Below are positions 23,287 to 31,911 of a stretch of DNA of 56,420 nucleotides, one piece after another. The first letter of the stretch is position 1. Each line of letters opens with the position of its first letter. The notes below the pieces were generated by a model. That model had not been told where the DNA came from. It did no database searches and saw only the letters and a list, made by a program, of their open reading frames with translations. Made by a program: the position numbers and the translations under genes. The stretch is from Streptomyces inusitatus (lineage in GTDB: Bacteria; Actinomycetota; Actinomycetes; Streptomycetales; Streptomycetaceae), in NCBI RefSeq assembly GCF_014651115.1, contig NZ_BMWG01000034.1, positions 1 to 56,420 of the forward strand, in the 5' to 3' direction.

Positions 23287-24507
23287 TCACCATCGGACCA
23301 GCGCCGTTTCGATCGTGGATCCCGGTCCCATCGTCATGAGGACGCCGTGGTCGCCGGGTGCGGTGACTTGTTCGTCGAGGAGCCTTTCGTACGAGAAGAG
23401 GAAGGAGCCGCTCGACACATTGCCGTAGTCGCGCAGTACGCCGACGGTGTGGCGCAGGTCGTGGCGGGTGAGTCCGAGGTTGACGATGACCGCGTCGATG
23501 ACCTTCTTGCCGCCGGAGTGGACCAGCCAGTGCTTGATGTCGCTGCGGCGCAGTCCCGTTCCCGCCAGCAGCCGGTCGACGGTGAGTTCGGCGTGCGCTC
23601 CGACGACGTAGGGGATCTGCGGGTCGAGGAAGAAGCTGAACCGGCCCTGGGTCCTGTCCCAGTCGTAGCGCATGGCGTCGGCGGCCTCGGGGATGATGGT
23701 GCTCGCGAATTTGAGGACGCGGGGCCCCTCCTGGGCGGCGGGGGACTCCTCGCCGCCGGCGATGAGGGCGACCGCTCCGGAGCCGTCGCCGAAGAGGCTG
23801 TTGACGACCGCGGTGCGCATGGTGGAGTCCATGGCGTAGGCGGCGGAGCAGGCTTCCGAGCAGAGTACGACGGCGAGTTCACCGGGGTGGGCGGCGGCCC
23901 AGCCGCTCACGACGCCGAGGGCGTTGAGGCCCGCGTTGCAGCCCATGCCGACGATGTCGGAGCGGCTGCAGTGCCGGTCTATGCCCAGTTCCCGGATGAG
24001 CAGCGCGCTGAGGCCGGGGGTGAGGAAGCCGGTGGAGGTGACACAGCACAGATGGCGCAGGTCGGAGAGTTCGGCTCCGGCTCGTTTGAGGCAGGTGCGC
24101 AGTGCTTCCGCGCCCATCTCGATGGCGAGCGCCTTGTGTTTGTCGAGGAGGTCGCCCTGCGGTTCGGGCTGCCGGACGCCGTGGGCGTCCTCGGCGGGCA
24201 GGGTGAGGTGGCGACGGTCGATGGCGCTGTTGAGGAAGACGCCTCGGATCTTCGGGTCGTCGATGTGGAAGGCGTCGAGGACCTCCCGCTGGGTGTAGGA
24301 GGTCGCGGTCGCGGAGGTGCCGACTCCGACGATCCTGGGCGCGAGCGGCAGGTACGGTCCGGTGGCCGTCGCCGTGCGGAGGGCCCGCTGATTCTCCGTG
24401 TCGTCCGTGTTCTCGGTGCGGTCGCTGCTGCCGGTGCTGTCGTCTGTGTCCGCACCCGGTATCGCCGGCTGCTCGATGCTGATGGTCAACGGAACGTCCA
24501 CCCCCAC
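23287..24507 (-). CDS. dpgA: DpgA, type III polyketide synthase
   Basis: DpgA condenses four malonyl-CoA into the precursor of 3,5-dihydroxyphenylacetyl-CoA. The protein (406 aa) is a chalcone-synthase-fold enzyme; the catalytic Cys is residue 190 in GMGCNAGLNA, and the C-terminal GPGSTIETALVRW matches the family end. The N-terminal MGVDVPLTISIE resembles known DpgA starts; the codon is GTG at 24507, though only a weak GGAG stands upstream. Between this and the conserved GVGTSA lies an Asp/Thr/Ser-rich insertion (about residues 20-50) not usual for the family. It follows hpgT by 93 bp. Confidence 0.96.
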   Translation of the reverse strand: MGVDVPLTISIEQPAIPGADTDDSTGSSDRTENTDDTENQRALRTATATGPYLPLAPRIVGVGTSATATSYTQREVLDAFHIDDPKIRGVFLNSAIDRRHLTLPAEDAHGVRQPEPQGDLLDKHKALAIEMGAEALRTCLKRAGAELSDLRHLCCVTSTGFLTPGLSALLIRELGIDRHCSRSDIVGMGCNAGLNALGVVSGWAAAHPGELAVVLCSEACSAAYAMDSTMRTAVVNSLFGDGSGAVALIAGGEESPAAQEGPRVLKFASTIIPEAADAMRYDWDRTQGRFSFFLDPQIPYVVGAHAELTVDRLLAGTGLRRSDIKHWLVHSGGKKVIDAVIVNLGLTRHDLRHTVGVLRDYGNVSSGSFLFSYERLLDEQVTAPGDHGVLMTMGPGSTIETALVRW

Positions 24508-24600
24508 ATGCGCGGTTTGCTCCGCGCTCGCTGTGTGTTTCCTGTGCCGGTCACTCTCTTCGTCCTTCTCGTACGAGGTGATGGGAATGCGGCGGCCGGT

Positions 24601-26079
24601 CTACGGCTGGGGCGTCGCGCTCTGCGCCTCGATGAAGCGGGCGAGGCGCGCGGTGCCCTCTTTGATCTCTTCAGGGGTCAGATAGCTGGTGGAGAGCCTC
24701 AGCGTGTGATCGCCGCCGCCCTGTGGATAGAAATAGGACATGGGTGTCCAGATGACGCCGAATTCCTGGGCGGAGCGGGTGAGTGCCTCGCTGTCGGCCG
24801 GGAAGGGCACATGGACGGTGAGGAAGAAGCCGCCGGTGGGCTCGTTCCAGCGGACGCCCAGGGCGGTCCGCCGCTCCGGGGGCAGGCTCAGCTCCAGGTG
24901 CCGCAGGGTGGTGCGCAGCGCGTCGCCGTAGTACGCGGCGGCTTCGGCGTTGCGTTCGGAGATCCGGCCCCGGGCGGCGAGGAGGGCCCCGGCGACGGCT
25001 GCCTGGCTCAGGGACGAGGTGTTCACCGTGACCATGCTCTTGATCTTGGCGAGTTCGTCGGCGAGGAGGCCGGTGCCGCCCCGGTCGTCGACGACCACCT
25101 GGTCGGCGACGGCGAAGCCGACGCGCGCGCCGGGGAAGATGGTCTTGGAGAAGGAGCCGAGATGGACCACTCTGCGGGCGTGGTCCAGGGATTTGAGGGT
25201 GGGCAGCCGGGTGCCGGGGCTGACCATCCGGTAGGGGCTGTCCTCCAGGATGAGGATGTCGTGGCGGGCGGCCGTCTCCAGCAGCTCGGCGCGGGCCCGC
25301 GCGCTCATGGTGGTGCCCGTGGGGTTGGAGTGGTCGGGTACGACGTAGAAGGCGCGGGGGCGTCGCCCTTGTGCCTTCTCCCGCCGGATCGCCGCGTCGA
25401 GGTCGGCGGCGGCCGGGCCGTCCTCGCGGGCTTCGACGGCGGTCAGTTCGATGTCGAGGAGGCGGGCCGCGCCGGTGATTCCGACATAGCAGGGGCTGGA
25501 GACGAGGAGGACGTCGTCGGGTCCGGCGATGAGGGCGCGGAGCACCAGCAGCATCGCCTCCTGCGCGCCGACGGTGACCACGATGGACTCCGGCGGTACG
25601 TCGATGTTCTCGTCCTCGCGGAGCGAGTCGGCGATGATCTCGCGGATCTGGCCGGCGGTGGGGCCGTACTGGTACATGGCGGTGCGGATGGCCCGGGGCG
25701 AGCCGCCCTGTTCGGCGAGGTGGGCGAGGTAGGTGCGGACGTGGGTGATGATCTCCTCGGTGTCGAAGAAGCCGTCGTAGGGGCGGCCGGGGGCGAAGGA
25801 GATCGCGTCGGGGTAGCGCTGGGTGACCTCGTTGAGGAAGTTCATCGTGTCGAGCACGGGGTCGGAGACGCTGCCGTGCAGTTCGCTCCTGCGCAGATCG
25901 CCGGGCGGGCCGGCGGGGGCGGCGGCGGGCTCCCCGGCCGCCGGCCGCCGGAGGGCCCGGCCGGGGATTTCGCGGTTCTCCTCCCGGCCTTGTTCTTCCG
26001 GGGCGAGGAATTCCGCCGGCACAGCGTCCAGACCTTCCCGCGCCGGGCGCGCATAGTCGTCGAGGCTGCGTCCGGCCAT
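24601..26079 (-). CDS. hpgT: HpgT, aryl-glycine aminotransferase (PLP)
   Basis: HpgT transaminates 4-hydroxyphenylglyoxylate and 3,5-dihydroxyphenylglyoxylate to Hpg and Dpg, often with tyrosine as donor. The 492-residue protein is a fold-type I PLP enzyme: Schiff-base Lys 312 in SFSKT, DHSNPTG for cofactor binding, YQYGPTAG in the substrate region. ATG 26079 has GGGGGAAA just upstream, so I reject the TTG at 26100. The first about 70 residues are Ala/Pro/Glu-rich and longer than in most homologues. It is the first gene of the hpgT-dpgA-dpgB-dpgC unit and has a perfect StrR-type box 86 bp upstream. Confidence 0.93.
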   Translation of the reverse strand: MAGRSLDDYARPAREGLDAVPAEFLAPEEQGREENREIPGRALRRPAAGEPAAAPAGPPGDLRRSELHGSVSDPVLDTMNFLNEVTQRYPDAISFAPGRPYDGFFDTEEIITHVRTYLAHLAEQGGSPRAIRTAMYQYGPTAGQIREIIADSLREDENIDVPPESIVVTVGAQEAMLLVLRALIAGPDDVLLVSSPCYVGITGAARLLDIELTAVEAREDGPAAADLDAAIRREKAQGRRPRAFYVVPDHSNPTGTTMSARARAELLETAARHDILILEDSPYRMVSPGTRLPTLKSLDHARRVVHLGSFSKTIFPGARVGFAVADQVVVDDRGGTGLLADELAKIKSMVTVNTSSLSQAAVAGALLAARGRISERNAEAAAYYGDALRTTLRHLELSLPPERRTALGVRWNEPTGGFFLTVHVPFPADSEALTRSAQEFGVIWTPMSYFYPQGGGDHTLRLSTSYLTPEEIKEGTARLARFIEAQSATPQP

Positions 26080-26164
26080 GGATTTCCCCCAGGCAATCAA
26101 GGAATTTCGGCGAATGGATTACCGGCCGTCAGGATCACATGGGTGTTACTGGACCGCCAGCATC

Positions 26165-26193
26165 GTCCAACCGACGGGAGTGGTCACTTGGAC
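26165..26193. promoter_or_regulatory. StrR/Bbr-type operator, box 3
   Basis: A perfect GTCCAA-N17-TTGGAC palindrome 86 bp upstream of the hpgT start and downstream of the luxR-family stop. It should govern the hpgT-dpgABC unit. Confidence 0.85.
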
Positions 26194-26236
26194 ACGCCGA
26201 AGCCGTCGGGCTTCATCGCATGGACGCGTTTCCTTT

Positions 26237-29125
26237 TTATCCGCCATTCGGGAAGCATGGGAGGTCGTTGAAGGCGAGGAGTTCCACAGGCAGCCCGGAA
26301 CGGCTCCTGACCTTTAACTTGCGATAAATCTTGGTGAGATGCTGCTCGACCGTGCTGACCGTAATGAAGAGCTGGATCGCGATCTCCCGATTGGTGCAGC
26401 CGGCGGCGGCGAGGGAGCCGACACGCCGTTCGGCGTCGGTCAGTTCGGCGAGCTGCGGGGGCACGGCCTTTTCGTCGTCGGTGCCGCCGCCGGCGTTCCG
26501 CACGCTGTACGGGGCCGGGGGTCTGGTGCGGCCGGGGTTCTCCGCCGGGGGGATGTCGTGGGCGAAGTCGAATCTGCGCCGGCCGGGCGCGGGGAACTTC
26601 CCGGCGGTGCGGGCGTCGAGCCCCTCGCGGGCGGCGCCCGGGCGGTCGGGCACGGTCGCGGCCGCCAGATCGCTCTGCGCGCGGCGGAGCTCGAACTGGT
26701 CGCCGCAGTCGGCGAGGATCCGGATGGCCTCGGTGAGCAGCGACTGCCGGTCGGGGGCCGCGCTGATCGCCGCGAGGCGGCGCAGGGCGATGCCCCGGTG
26801 GCGGCTGCGCCCGTCGCCGAGGAGGGAGATCTGTTCCTCCAGCAGGGTCCGGGCGCGGCCCGCCTGCCGCATGGCGACGAGGGCGGCGACGGCGTCCTTG
26901 CGCCAGTCGGCGAGTTCGGGCGAGTCGGCCCCCCACTGCCTCATCAGTTCGCCGCAGGACTGGAAGTTGGTGAGCGCGGTGTGCGGGCGGCCCATGGCCA
27001 GGTGGTATCGGCCCAGCGCCTGGAGGTAGGGCAGGGCGAAGGGGGTGTCGAACATGACCGGCGGGACGGCGGTGTTGAGGTAGGGCATCACGGCGTCGAA
27101 GTCACGCCGCTCGGTGGCGGCGCGGATGGCGAGCGCCAGCGGGAGGCCGACGGCGACGCCCCAGGCGGCCGAGGTGATCTGTTCCAGGGCGGTGCGCGCG
27201 GACTCGCCCGCGGCCGCGGCGTCCCCGCCGCGCAGCGCGGCGGCCGATCTGATGGTCTCGAACATCGCCCGGCGCATGGGCACATGCCGTATCCACGGCT
27301 CTCGCAGCAGCCGGTCGGACCATCGCACCGCCTCTTCGGGGCGGCTGGTCTGGATCAGGAAGAGGAGTGCGAAGAGCGCGGGGGTGAGGGGGCTGTCGGC
27401 GTCGGTGCGGTGCAGGACGTGGTCGGCCCCCTGGAATTCCTCGCCGTCGCCGACGAGGGTCGCCGTGACGTTCAGCAGGGTCATGAGGGAGATCGGATGG
27501 GTTGCCGCGGAGGGGCCCTCGGGGCCGGCCGTGGTTCTGGTGTCCTTGGCCAGGCCCGGGTTGACGAAGGAGAGCCAGAGCCGGCCGATCCTCACATCGA
27601 CCGGGGCGGCTGTCCGCTTCGGCCCGCCGCCCCCGGTACCGCCCCCGGTACCGCCCCCGGCCCCGGTCTGGCCGGATTCGCTTTCGACGATGTCGAGGAG
27701 TGTCTCGGCCTGGGCGAAGTCGCCGCGCCACATGAGGTGTCTGACGGGGACCATGGCTTCGCCGCCGGTGAGCGCCCCGGTGGTGACGAGATGGCTGAGC
27801 CGGGGCAGATAGCGGGCGGCCTTCACCGGGTCGACGAGCCATTGGGCGTCGGCGAGCGCGGCGGCGACGCCCGCTTCCTGCGCGGCGTCCTCGCAGATCC
27901 CCGACGCGTGGCGCAGATAGTCGACGGACTGGGTGATCTCGCCCAGGTGGATCGCCTCGCGGGCCGCCTCGCGGAGGATGCCGACGCGCCAGGACGCCTT
28001 GACCGGGTCATGGGTGGCCATGAGCTGTTCGGCGACGGCCCGCGCGGACGCGCCGCTGGCGTGGAGGAGTTCGGCGGCCCGGCCGTGCAGAAGGGGCAGC
28101 CGGTCGGGGGTGATGCCGTCGAGGACGGCCTGGCGTGCCCGCTCGTGCCGGAACCGGAGGTCGAGCAGGAGTCCGGCCGCGTTGAGATCGGCGAGGCAGC
28201 GGCGTACGGAGGTGGCGTCGACGCCGAGGAAGTCGCCGACCAGGGAGGGGGACGCGGAGTCCCCGAGGACGGCCAGCGCGCGGGCCGCGGCGAGCATCGA
28301 GGGTTCGCCGCGGTGGAGGCAGCGCAGGAAGGCGTGGCGGAAGGACTCCCCCGGTTCGGGGTTGACCCGGGCCGGCGCGCCGTCGGCGGCGAGCTGGTCC
28401 TCGATCAGATGGTCCTCGACGAGGGCGTTGAGGAGGAGCGGATTGCCTCCGCTGATGTCGGACCAGGCCTCGGCGGAGCGGGGGGAGCGTACGGCGCCCA
28501 GTCGCCGGGTGAGCTGGTCGGCGGTGCCGCTGAGGGTCAGGGGGGCCAGCCGGACGCGGTGGCAGTAGGGCAGATGGAGTGTCTCGGCGTGGAGGGCGGC
28601 GAGTTCCCTCTCGTGGCAGGAACTCTCGTTCATGATGATGAGGACGGCGGAGGAATCGATCCGCCGGATGAGATAGCGCAGGCACTGGAGCGAGGGTTCG
28701 TCGGCGAAGTGGACGTCGTCGACGCCGAGGACGAGCGGCCCCCGTTCGGCGAGTTCGCAGATGGTGCGGCTGACGCGCTGGAGGAGGCCCAGCGGGATCC
28801 TGGGCGTTCTGGGGTGGTCGCCCGCGGAGACGGTGACGCCGATCTCTTCGGCGGCGAGCGGGTCCGCGGTCATTCCGGCGGCTCGTATGGCGTTCACCAG
28901 CTGGTCGATGAGGCCGTAGAGGTGGAGCCGTTCGCTGGTGGCCGCGGTCAGCGACAGGAACAGGCCGCCCTCTTCCTTCACCCGGCCGGCGAAGGCCTGG
29001 AGCAGGGCGGTCTTCCCGCAGCCGACGGGCCCGTTCGTGAAGACGACGGCGCCCCTGCCCTGAGCGGTGCCCGCGTACAACCGGACGAGCAGTCGCAGTT
29101 CCTCGTCTCTTTCACTGAACTTCAC
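26237..29125 (-). CDS. Large LuxR-family ATPase regulator (LAL type)
   Basis: The protein (962 aa) has an N-terminal AAA-like ATPase with Walker A GPVGCGKT and Walker B LVLGVDDVHF, a long helical TPR-like middle and a C-terminal LuxR helix-turn-helix (LTDAERRVGSLAAAG and TNREIAIQLFITVSTVEQHL). This is the LAL layout of pathway-specific activators in Streptomyces. GTG 29125 (VKFSERDEEL) follows GGGGGG with about four bases, better than the ATG codons further upstream. A GTGGGTGGG repeat in the middle (27631-27666) encodes a Gly-Thr linker. It lies between the hpgT-dpg unit and the tyrA-like gene. No StrR box precedes it, so it may act above or beside the StrR-type activator. Confidence 0.92.
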   Translation of the reverse strand: MKFSERDEELRLLVRLYAGTAQGRGAVVFTNGPVGCGKTALLQAFAGRVKEEGGLFLSLTAATSERLHLYGLIDQLVNAIRAAGMTADPLAAEEIGVTVSAGDHPRTPRIPLGLLQRVSRTICELAERGPLVLGVDDVHFADEPSLQCLRYLIRRIDSSAVLIIMNESSCHERELAALHAETLHLPYCHRVRLAPLTLSGTADQLTRRLGAVRSPRSAEAWSDISGGNPLLLNALVEDHLIEDQLAADGAPARVNPEPGESFRHAFLRCLHRGEPSMLAAARALAVLGDSASPSLVGDFLGVDATSVRRCLADLNAAGLLLDLRFRHERARQAVLDGITPDRLPLLHGRAAELLHASGASARAVAEQLMATHDPVKASWRVGILREAAREAIHLGEITQSVDYLRHASGICEDAAQEAGVAAALADAQWLVDPVKAARYLPRLSHLVTTGALTGGEAMVPVRHLMWRGDFAQAETLLDIVESESGQTGAGGGTGGGTGGGGPKRTAAPVDVRIGRLWLSFVNPGLAKDTRTTAGPEGPSAATHPISLMTLLNVTATLVGDGEEFQGADHVLHRTDADSPLTPALFALLFLIQTSRPEEAVRWSDRLLREPWIRHVPMRRAMFETIRSAAALRGGDAAAAGESARTALEQITSAAWGVAVGLPLALAIRAATERRDFDAVMPYLNTAVPPVMFDTPFALPYLQALGRYHLAMGRPHTALTNFQSCGELMRQWGADSPELADWRKDAVAALVAMRQAGRARTLLEEQISLLGDGRSRHRGIALRRLAAISAAPDRQSLLTEAIRILADCGDQFELRRAQSDLAAATVPDRPGAAREGLDARTAGKFPAPGRRRFDFAHDIPPAENPGRTRPPAPYSVRNAGGGTDDEKAVPPQLAELTDAERRVGSLAAAGCTNREIAIQLFITVSTVEQHLTKIYRKLKVRSRSGLPVELLAFNDLPCFPNGG
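27631..27666 (-). repeat. Tandem repeat in LAL regulator gene
   Basis: Copies of a 12-base CCCCCGGTACCG unit encode a Gly/Thr-rich linker in the middle of the regulator. It is absent from the conserved domains. Confidence 0.82.
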
Positions 29126-29454
29126 GGATCCCCCCGTACGTTCTGTGTGCTCTGTCCAGCTTTGTATGTCCTGGCCGCGCATGTTTGCCATGTGGACCGT
29201 CCTTCGGTGCGATTCCCAAAGGAACCGCACCTGACCTGCGGCGTTTTAGCGTGTGGGGGATGCAGGGTCTGGAGGCCACCCGAACAGAAACACACCTCAA
29301 AACAGCATACCGAGCCGAACCGGCCGACGTGGGCCCTTTCCAGCCACTCGCAGGGGAGCGCACGGACGATTTTGGGACATCGCTCGAATTCATGTGCGGG
29401 TGAGATTAGGCGAAATGCGTCAGCGCGGGAATAGAGAATCAGCCAGCCGACTGC
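29126..29454. promoter_or_regulatory. Intergenic region upstream of LAL regulator
   Basis: This 329-bp stretch lies between the prephenate dehydrogenase stop and the regulator start, both on the minus strand. Apart from the inverted repeat at 29206-29231 I see no gene, clear promoter or strong terminator. Its lower GC content suits a regulatory leader. Confidence 0.5.
29206..29231. promoter_or_regulatory. Inverted repeat upstream of LAL regulator
   Basis: GGTGCGATTCC and GGAACCGCACC are complementary with one mismatch and four bases between them, 81 bp upstream of the regulator GTG start. It could be an operator or a leader hairpin. It is unlike the StrR-type boxes. Confidence 0.6.
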
Positions 29455-30600
29455 TCAGGTACGGACAGCCGGACGTACCGGGCCTTCTTCGTAGGCTTCG
29501 GCATACACGCTGTTTTCCCCCCGAGCGTCCCAGCCCTCGGCCACCAGGGCCGCCGTCAGCCGGCCGGCGAGACACGGCGCGACGCCGAACCGGACCGACA
29601 GCCGGCCCGGCCCGGCGTCCTCGACGGTCACCCGCTCGGCGTCGGCCCCGGCCCGTACCGCCCCGGAGAGCAGCCTCGGCAGCTCCCCCGCGCGATCCGC
29701 CACGGCCACCCGCACCCGGGAGCACCCGGCCGGGCCGCCCGGGCCGCCGGGCCGGATCCCGGCGAGACCGGCGACGCCCCGGTCGAGCAGGTCCACCATG
29801 GTCCGCATGGCCCCGGCCCGCTGCCCCGCGTCGGGCCCGGAGAGCACGTCCAGCGCGGCGACCAGCCGGGAGAGATCCGCGTGCACCTCCCTGACCACAC
29901 CGGCCACGGCGGGCGCGTTCGCCTGGAGGATGTCTCCCCAGAGTCCCGGGTCCCCGGCCGCGATCCGGGTGACGTCGCGCAGCCCCTGACCCGCGAACCG
30001 GGTCGCCCCGGCCGGGCCGCCGGACAGCCGCGCCGCCATCAGACTGGCGAGAAGATGGGGAACGTGCGAGGTCAGCGCGACGGCCTCGTCATGGGACGCG
30101 CTCTGGGTGACCACCGGCACCGCACCGCACAGCACCGCCAGTTCACGCGCCCGGCGCAGCGCGGTCGGCGAGGTGAGCGGGGAGGGGGTGAGGGCCCAGG
30201 GCCGTCCCTCGAACAGCTCCGCCCGGGCGGCGAGCGGGCCCGACCGCTCCCGGCCGGCCATGGGGTGTCCGCCGACATAGCTCGACGGATCGGGGGCCAG
30301 GCTGAGCGCCGTGCGCTCCGGCAGGACCTTCACGCTCGCCACATCGGTGTAGCAGTGCGCGAGTCCGCGCGCCTGCTGCTCGGCGAGGACCGCGCCCACC
30401 TTGCTGGGAGGCACGGCGAGGACCGCCAGATCGACCGGCACGGCCGGCGGCCGGGTCCGCCCCGCCCCCAGGGCGGCGGCGGTCCGGGCGGCCAGGGGGT
30501 CCCGGTCGGACAGGAAAACGGTCACTCCCCGGCGGCTCGCCGCGAGTGCGACGGACGTGCCGATCAAGCCCGTGCCGATGACGGCAATGGCGCGGATCAC
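29455..30600 (-). CDS. Prephenate dehydrogenase (TyrA-like) with ACT-like tail
   Basis: The enzyme oxidises prephenate to 4-hydroxyphenylpyruvate, the substrate of HmaS. The 381-residue protein has the NAD-binding motif VIGTGLIGTS at the N-terminus and the dehydrogenase signature GGHPMAGRERSG with its catalytic His. The C-terminal about 80 residues (RVRVAVADRAGELPRLL onward) look like an ACT domain, which in relatives senses tyrosine. The GTG start at 30600 follows GGGGTGAAG. It is divergent from hmaS, with a shared 213-bp promoter region. With the DAHP synthase of this cluster it raises the supply of aromatic precursor. Confidence 0.92.
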   Translation of the reverse strand: MIRAIAVIGTGLIGTSVALAASRRGVTVFLSDRDPLAARTAAALGAGRTRPPAVPVDLAVLAVPPSKVGAVLAEQQARGLAHCYTDVASVKVLPERTALSLAPDPSSYVGGHPMAGRERSGPLAARAELFEGRPWALTPSPLTSPTALRRARELAVLCGAVPVVTQSASHDEAVALTSHVPHLLASLMAARLSGGPAGATRFAGQGLRDVTRIAAGDPGLWGDILQANAPAVAGVVREVHADLSRLVAALDVLSGPDAGQRAGAMRTMVDLLDRGVAGLAGIRPGGPGGPAGCSRVRVAVADRAGELPRLLSGAVRAGADAERVTVEDAGPGRLSVRFGVAPCLAGRLTAALVAEGWDARGENSVYAEAYEEGPVRPAVRT

Positions 30601-30813
30601 CAGTCTTCACCCCGTTCGAAAAGCATCGCCCATTGATGAACTCAACAGAAGACATTTATCCGTCTAACCGCGCGCGTCCATCCGGCTGTCTAACCGTCCG
30701 TCTAACCGTCCGGCCCGCATGTGCGGTCAATGCGGTAACTGTCCATTGGCCAGACGGAAGACCGGCGTTCTACAGTTCCAGAAACTCGGTTCTTTCCCGG
30801 TTGGGGGACACTC
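30601..30813. promoter_or_regulatory. Divergent promoter region, prephenate dehydrogenase / hmaS
   Basis: The gap contains three copies of GTCTAACCG (30662, 30688 and 30700) and one GTCCATTGGCC. Each resembles the GTCCAACC half of the StrR-type boxes, but none has a TTGGAC partner at 17 bases. They may be weak or half sites for the same activator, or for another regulator. Confidence 0.55.
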
Positions 30814-31911
30814 GTGCGGGATTCATCAAAAGCCATCGGTCCACTCGGAGATCTCTCTATCGACTACGTCGAGATATATGTCGACCATCTGGAGTCGGCG
30901 GCTTTCGACTGGGTCGACCGCTATGCCTTCACCGTGGTCGGCACGGCCGGCTCGGCCGACCACCGCAGCATCGCGCTGCGGCACGGACGGATCACCCTGG
31001 TCCTCACCCAGGCGACCTCGGACCATCATCCCGCCTCGTCCTATGTGTCGGCGCACGGCGACGGGGTCGCCGACATCGCGCTGCGCACCGGCGATGTGGA
31101 GGCGGCGTTCGCCGCCGCGGTGGCCGGGGGCGCGCGGGCGCGGCGGGGGCCCGCCCGGCACGCGGGTCCCGGCGCGTCCGTCACCGCGGTGATCGAGGGT
31201 TTCGGCGATGTGGTGCACACCCTCGTACAGCGCGAGCCCGGGGAGAAGCCGGGGCTGCCCGCGGGTTTCGTCCCGGCGCTGCGGGCGGACGGCGACCGCG
31301 CCGACGATGTCGGCCTGGTCGAGATCGACCATGTCGCGGTGTGCCTGAACATCGGCGATCTGGATTCGACCGTCGACTACTACCGAGACGCCCTCGGGTT
31401 TCTGAATATCTTCGAGGAGCACATCGCGGTGGGCCGGCAGGCGATGGATTCCAAGGTCGTCCAGTCGCTCTCCGGGGATGTGACGCTGACCCTGATCCAG
31501 CCCGATCCGACGGCGGATGCGGGGCAGATAGACGAGTTCCTCAAGGGCCATCAGGGTTCCGGCGTCCAGCATCTGGCCTTCTCCTCGCCGGACGCGGTCC
31601 GCTCGGTGCGCGCCCTGGGCCGGCGGGGCGTGGGCTTTCTGACCACTCCCGCCGCCTACTACGAGCTGCTCGGGGAGCGCATCGACCTGGGCGAGCGGCT
31701 CGCGGATCTGCGGGCGACGAATGTGCTGGCGGACGAGGACCACGGAGGGCTGCTGTTCCAGATCTTCACCGCCTCGACGCATCCGAGGCACACCCTCTTC
31801 TTCGAGGTCATCGAACGGCAGGGGGCGGAGACCTTCGGCAGCTCGAACATCAAGGCGCTGTACGAGGCCGTGGAGCTGGAGAGGACGGGGCAGCGTGGAG
31901 GTCAACGCTGA
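30814..31911 (+). CDS. hmaS: 4-Hydroxymandelate synthase
   Basis: HmaS is a non-haem iron dioxygenase turning 4-hydroxyphenylpyruvate into 4-hydroxymandelate, the first committed step to Hpg. The 365-residue protein belongs to the 4-hydroxyphenylpyruvate dioxygenase family. The three iron ligands are visible: His in VEIDHVAVC, His in VQHLAFSS and Glu in LFFEVIER. GTG 30814 follows GGGGGA. I call HmaS rather than the tyrosine-catabolic enzyme because of its length and its hmo, hpgT and dpg neighbours. It overlaps hmo by 17 bp. Confidence 0.94.
   Translation: MRDSSKAIGPLGDLSIDYVEIYVDHLESAAFDWVDRYAFTVVGTAGSADHRSIALRHGRITLVLTQATSDHHPASSYVSAHGDGVADIALRTGDVEAAFAAAVAGGARARRGPARHAGPGASVTAVIEGFGDVVHTLVQREPGEKPGLPAGFVPALRADGDRADDVGLVEIDHVAVCLNIGDLDSTVDYYRDALGFLNIFEEHIAVGRQAMDSKVVQSLSGDVTLTLIQPDPTADAGQIDEFLKGHQGSGVQHLAFSSPDAVRSVRALGRRGVGFLTTPAAYYELLGERIDLGERLADLRATNVLADEDHGGLLFQIFTASTHPRHTLFFEVIERQGAETFGSSNIKALYEAVELERTGQRGGQR

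Noticed and set aside
29154..29182. Possible fifth StrR-type box beginning GTCCAG
   Set aside because: Seventeen bases later the sequence does not match TTGGAC at all.
30814..31911. Ordinary 4-hydroxyphenylpyruvate dioxygenase of tyrosine breakdown
   Set aside because: The iron ligands are shared by both enzymes, but the overlap with hmo and the nearby hpgT and dpg genes make hydroxymandelate synthase far more likely.
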